Part shown: positions 6,301 through 7,173 of the stretch, in pieces | Position numbering within the stretch: position 1 is the first letter of the stretch | How the letters are laid out: each line of letters opens with the position of its first letter | Assembly (NCBI GenBank): GCA_007122045.1 | Contig: SKJM01000070.1 | Span: 1-7,173 of the forward strand | Source: Planctomycetales bacterium | GTDB lineage: Bacteria > Planctomycetota > Planctomycetia > Pirellulales > Thermoguttaceae | Direction of reading: 5' to 3' | DNA: 7,173 nt | Translations under genes and position numbers: made by a program | Notes under the pieces: model-generated | The model's input: only the letters and a program-made list of their open reading frames with translations | What the model was told of the DNA's origin: nothing | The model's database searches: none

Positions 6301-7033
6301 GGATGGCGACAACCTCGGGATCGGCCAGCAGGGGGCGGATCACGTCGAGCCCGAACGTGCCGGCAACCTGGTGATGCTCGGTGTAGTTGGTCGGCAGCAT
6401 GATCTTCTTGCCCTCGACCAGCGGCACGCCTTCGACCAGGACCCGGCCGGTGCTCGACGACATGGCGGCCCGGGGCTGTTCGGCGGTGGTGGCCGTGTGG
6501 CACAGCACCCGCATGCGGAACCGGGCGCCGGCGGCGTCGGAGCCGAGGTCCACGTCGGCGCTGGTCAGCAGGGTGTTGCCGTCGACGGCGAAGCGGACCG
6601 GCGGGCCGGCGCTGCGCCGGCCGGCAGGCTCGTAGTAGTTCGAGCGGCTGCCGCCGCCGGAGACGGTGAGCATGTACTCGATGCCGTACCCCTCACGGCC
6701 GGTTTCCGGATCGGCGTCGGCGTCGACGTAGATGTGATGGACGGTGTCGTCGAGGTTCGGCGGCGCGGCCAGCGTGGTGCGCCACACGTAGCGGTCCTCG
6801 GCGGCGTGCGCGAACTCGACCCGCACGACGTCCTTCGTCGGATCGTACCCCTCCCGCCGACGGGCCTCCTCGGACGCCCCGCCTTCGTACACGACGGTCC
6901 ACCGCTGCGGCTGGCCGGCGCTCAGGCCGAGCGCGGCCTTGACTTCGTCGGGAAGCTTGTCCCCGGCGGCAGCGGCCGAGGGAGCGGCGGCAAGGAACGC
7001 GACGGACAGGAATGCGAAGTGCAAGGAATGCAT
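3302..7033 (-). CDS. Large exported PcRGLX/YetA-like (PL26-type) protein with three extra N-terminal beta-domains
   Basis: The product has 1243 residues. Residues 1-23 look like a Sec signal peptide: hydrophobic core LHFAFLSVAFLAAA, likely cleavage after the alanine run at A23; the n-region has only histidines. About 40-180 is a beta-rich domain with an acidic loop YVDADADPETGR (102-113), DOMON/CBM9-like in outline. About 200-362 is another beta-sandwich. About 369-457 resembles a fibronectin-III or purple-acid-phosphatase N-terminal domain (VWMSWTTTWPSDSRFEYG, LAPGVTYHGRG). The PcRGLX/YetA core follows: first domain 470-556 (GIPFPQGAL, TWPDGSIKWLLV), central beta-sandwich about 575-845, and alpha-barrel about 850-1235 (YGMMNYGDWYGERRVNWGNVEYD, 893-915). 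The fungal PcRGLX enzyme is an exo-rhamnogalacturonan lyase cutting the pectin RG-I backbone; bacterial YetA-like relatives are mostly uncharacterised. A similar role outside the cytoplasm is inferred, with the extra domains probably binding glycan. The start is supported by AAGAGGT six bases upstream. The protein is several hundred residues longer than the core family. Confidence 0.87.
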   Translation of the reverse strand: MHSLHFAFLSVAFLAAAPSAAAAGDKLPDEVKAALGLSAGQPQRWTVVYEGGASEEARRREGYDPTKDVVRVEFAHAAEDRYVWRTTLAAPPNLDDTVHHIYVDADADPETGREGYGIEYMLTVSGGGSRSNYYEPAGRRSAGPPVRFAVDGNTLLTSADVDLGSDAAGARFRMRVLCHTATTAEQPRAAMSSSTGRVLVEGVPLVEGKKIMLPTNYTEHHQVAGTFGLDVIRPLLADPEVVAIRYDELELDGFEVDRFTSQRFGHLRRVQDAARARHHVAQPGRYHVGFLMYDDGSDQRIVIHLNDEPAGVAVVGAGIRRHGIYYLDAPRDLKAGDAVTLEAVGSGRRHGVGYLLLMPDAPEPRQVEYRVENTRWIAPVNTEGEVWMSWTTTWPSDSRFEYGRTADFGETAVEDCTRLVHRARLEGLAPGVTYHGRGVGTAPDGSPYYGTTIEFTAAGITPPPTREGITRVPLAVRNWHDVDAVDWPVTGGIPFPQGALATERHVRLVRGGEKVAAQFTPLGTWPDGSIKWLLVSVLADVAAGETAEYHLEFGREVSRSAETAEPAPMAAERDGAVRIDTGAIELQVDAHGQLVGPGGPLATELVDGAGRKFTSALADADTTIEENGPVRLVVKTAGDLAAEDGATSFRIEQRIEAWRGRPFVRVYHTFINTLPDEVSRTTLETRQSAQFADVERLSLVAPMPGAAWQAPLVEGEPLSLESGESVWQRFDDEFLPSGGEPVEGRIVGGLVAEGGMAAVAVRDFWQNYPKGFQVTAEGVRVDLCPAFEAGLYDAFPFEKEGHQLYYYLRDGTYTIKRGMAKTHELLLDFGPGAAARAEIFQRPLLLTAEPAWYCDSLAFYHVAPRDEQRFPAYEEAVDRNIRAYLARRERQRDYGMMNYGDWYGERRVNWGNVEYDTQHAFFLEYIRSGNPEAFFLGEAAQLHNRDVDTVHGSPGGADVGLVYVHQMGHVGGYYDEPVPDTLGIPRAGGGIGHAWTEGHFEHYFLTGDRRSLETGMAVADYFTNRELSRPYDWTSARVPGWHLVMLASALAATNDPYYLNAAEIVMDRVLETQDTEPRELPEDQKRAGRTHQHGGWTRMMVPGHCHCEPRHRGNAGFMVTILLTGMTYYHDVTQDPDVREAIILGARYVVDEFYSTETHGFRYTSCPEMRYRSGIIPMYAEGIARAYRWTGDEVFLDLLTTGLSLGAGGSSYGKGFSQYYRSAPRLLADLAEVGLTLEARPLE

Positions 7034-7039
7034 GGGGGG

Positions 7040-7046
7040 ACCTCTT
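7040..7046 (-). promoter_or_regulatory. Ribosome binding site for the lyase-like gene
   Basis: On the minus strand AAGAGGT ends six bases (all C) before the ATG at 7033. It matches the Shine-Dalgarno core AGGAGGT at six of seven positions and fixes the start in front of the signal peptide. Confidence 0.7.
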
Positions 7047-7085
7047 GGATTGGGGGCAGGCGTCAGGGCTTGAGCATCGTCTGCA

Positions 7086-7173
7086 TCACGTAACGCATCG
7101 CCCGATCGCCTCCTTGCGGCGAATGCGCATGGAGAGGCCTTCCAGCCCGGGCACGTCTTTCGCCTGTGCCGTC
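7086..7173 (-). CDS. C-terminal fragment of an unrecognised gene
   Basis: A leftward frame enters from the right edge and stops at 7086-7088. The 28 visible residues, including KDVPGLEGLSMRIRRKEAIG, use G or C at most third codon positions (22 of 28), like the neighbouring genes, so this looks coding. The piece is too short to assign to a family. If real it lies about 52 bp upstream of the lyase-like gene on the same strand and may share its transcript. An alternative is that the gene continues by a one-base frameshift into the frame MRYVMQTMLKP-stop (7098-7063), which also has coding-like codon use. Confidence 0.38.
   Translation of the reverse strand, partial: TAQAKDVPGLEGLSMRIRRKEAIGRCVT

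Noticed and set aside
4565..7093. An 842-codon open frame on the plus strand opposite the lyase-like gene
   Set aside because: Its product is rich in H, R, G, P and V without domain motifs, while the minus strand carries a coherent secreted multidomain protein with a ribosome binding site. It is a shadow of strong third-position G/C bias.

Overview
The window is GC-rich bacterial DNA with strong G/C preference at third codon positions. The mix of genes suggests a planctomycete or a relative: a tandem-GNAT protein opening MIHYRAFRNTDPP, a very large secreted YetA/PL26-like protein, a pure TPR protein and a degenerate GGDEF protein. That assignment is inference from family habits; there is no rRNA or marker gene here. 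No tRNA, rRNA, CRISPR array or transposase gene was seen.

Layout. Two genes run rightward on the left side: the C-terminal part of a GGDEF-domain protein (1-666, cut by the left edge) and, 42 bp later, a 445-residue protein made only of 13 tetratricopeptide repeats (709-2046). Two genes, perhaps three, run leftward on the right side. A partial reading frame enters at the right edge (stop at 7086 or, if there is a frameshift, 7063). It is followed by a 1243-residue exported protein ending in the three PcRGLX/YetA (polysaccharide lyase 26-like) domains (7033-3302), and then by a 316-residue tandem GNAT acetyltransferase (3146-2196).

The two groups converge on a 149-bp gap (2047-2195) packed with repeat structure. 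It holds a 21-bp inverted repeat with one mismatch and a 35-nt loop, a separate perfect palindrome GGGGAC-A-GTCCCC, and a 17-bp direct repeat (16/17) on both flanks. The right copy of the direct repeat contains the GNAT stop codon. The whole looks like a REP-type or small mobile palindromic element that landed at the GNAT 3' end and may now act as a terminator for both converging genes.

How the genes may work together. GGDEF plus TPR looks like a signalling/scaffold pair, but the GGDEF signature is broken (AGQRF), so cyclase activity is unlikely. The large leftward protein probably acts outside the cytoplasm on a pectin-type polysaccharide (rhamnogalacturonan I backbone or something similar). 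Its three extra N-terminal beta-domains probably bind substrate. The GNAT lies on the same strand downstream but behind a 155-bp gap with its own possible promoter, so functional linkage to the lyase is weak. No gene-free stretch exceeds 300 bp. The most unusual items are the composite palindromic element with its duplicated stop-codon segment, the expanded lyase architecture, the degenerate GGDEF and the indel-free TPR array.
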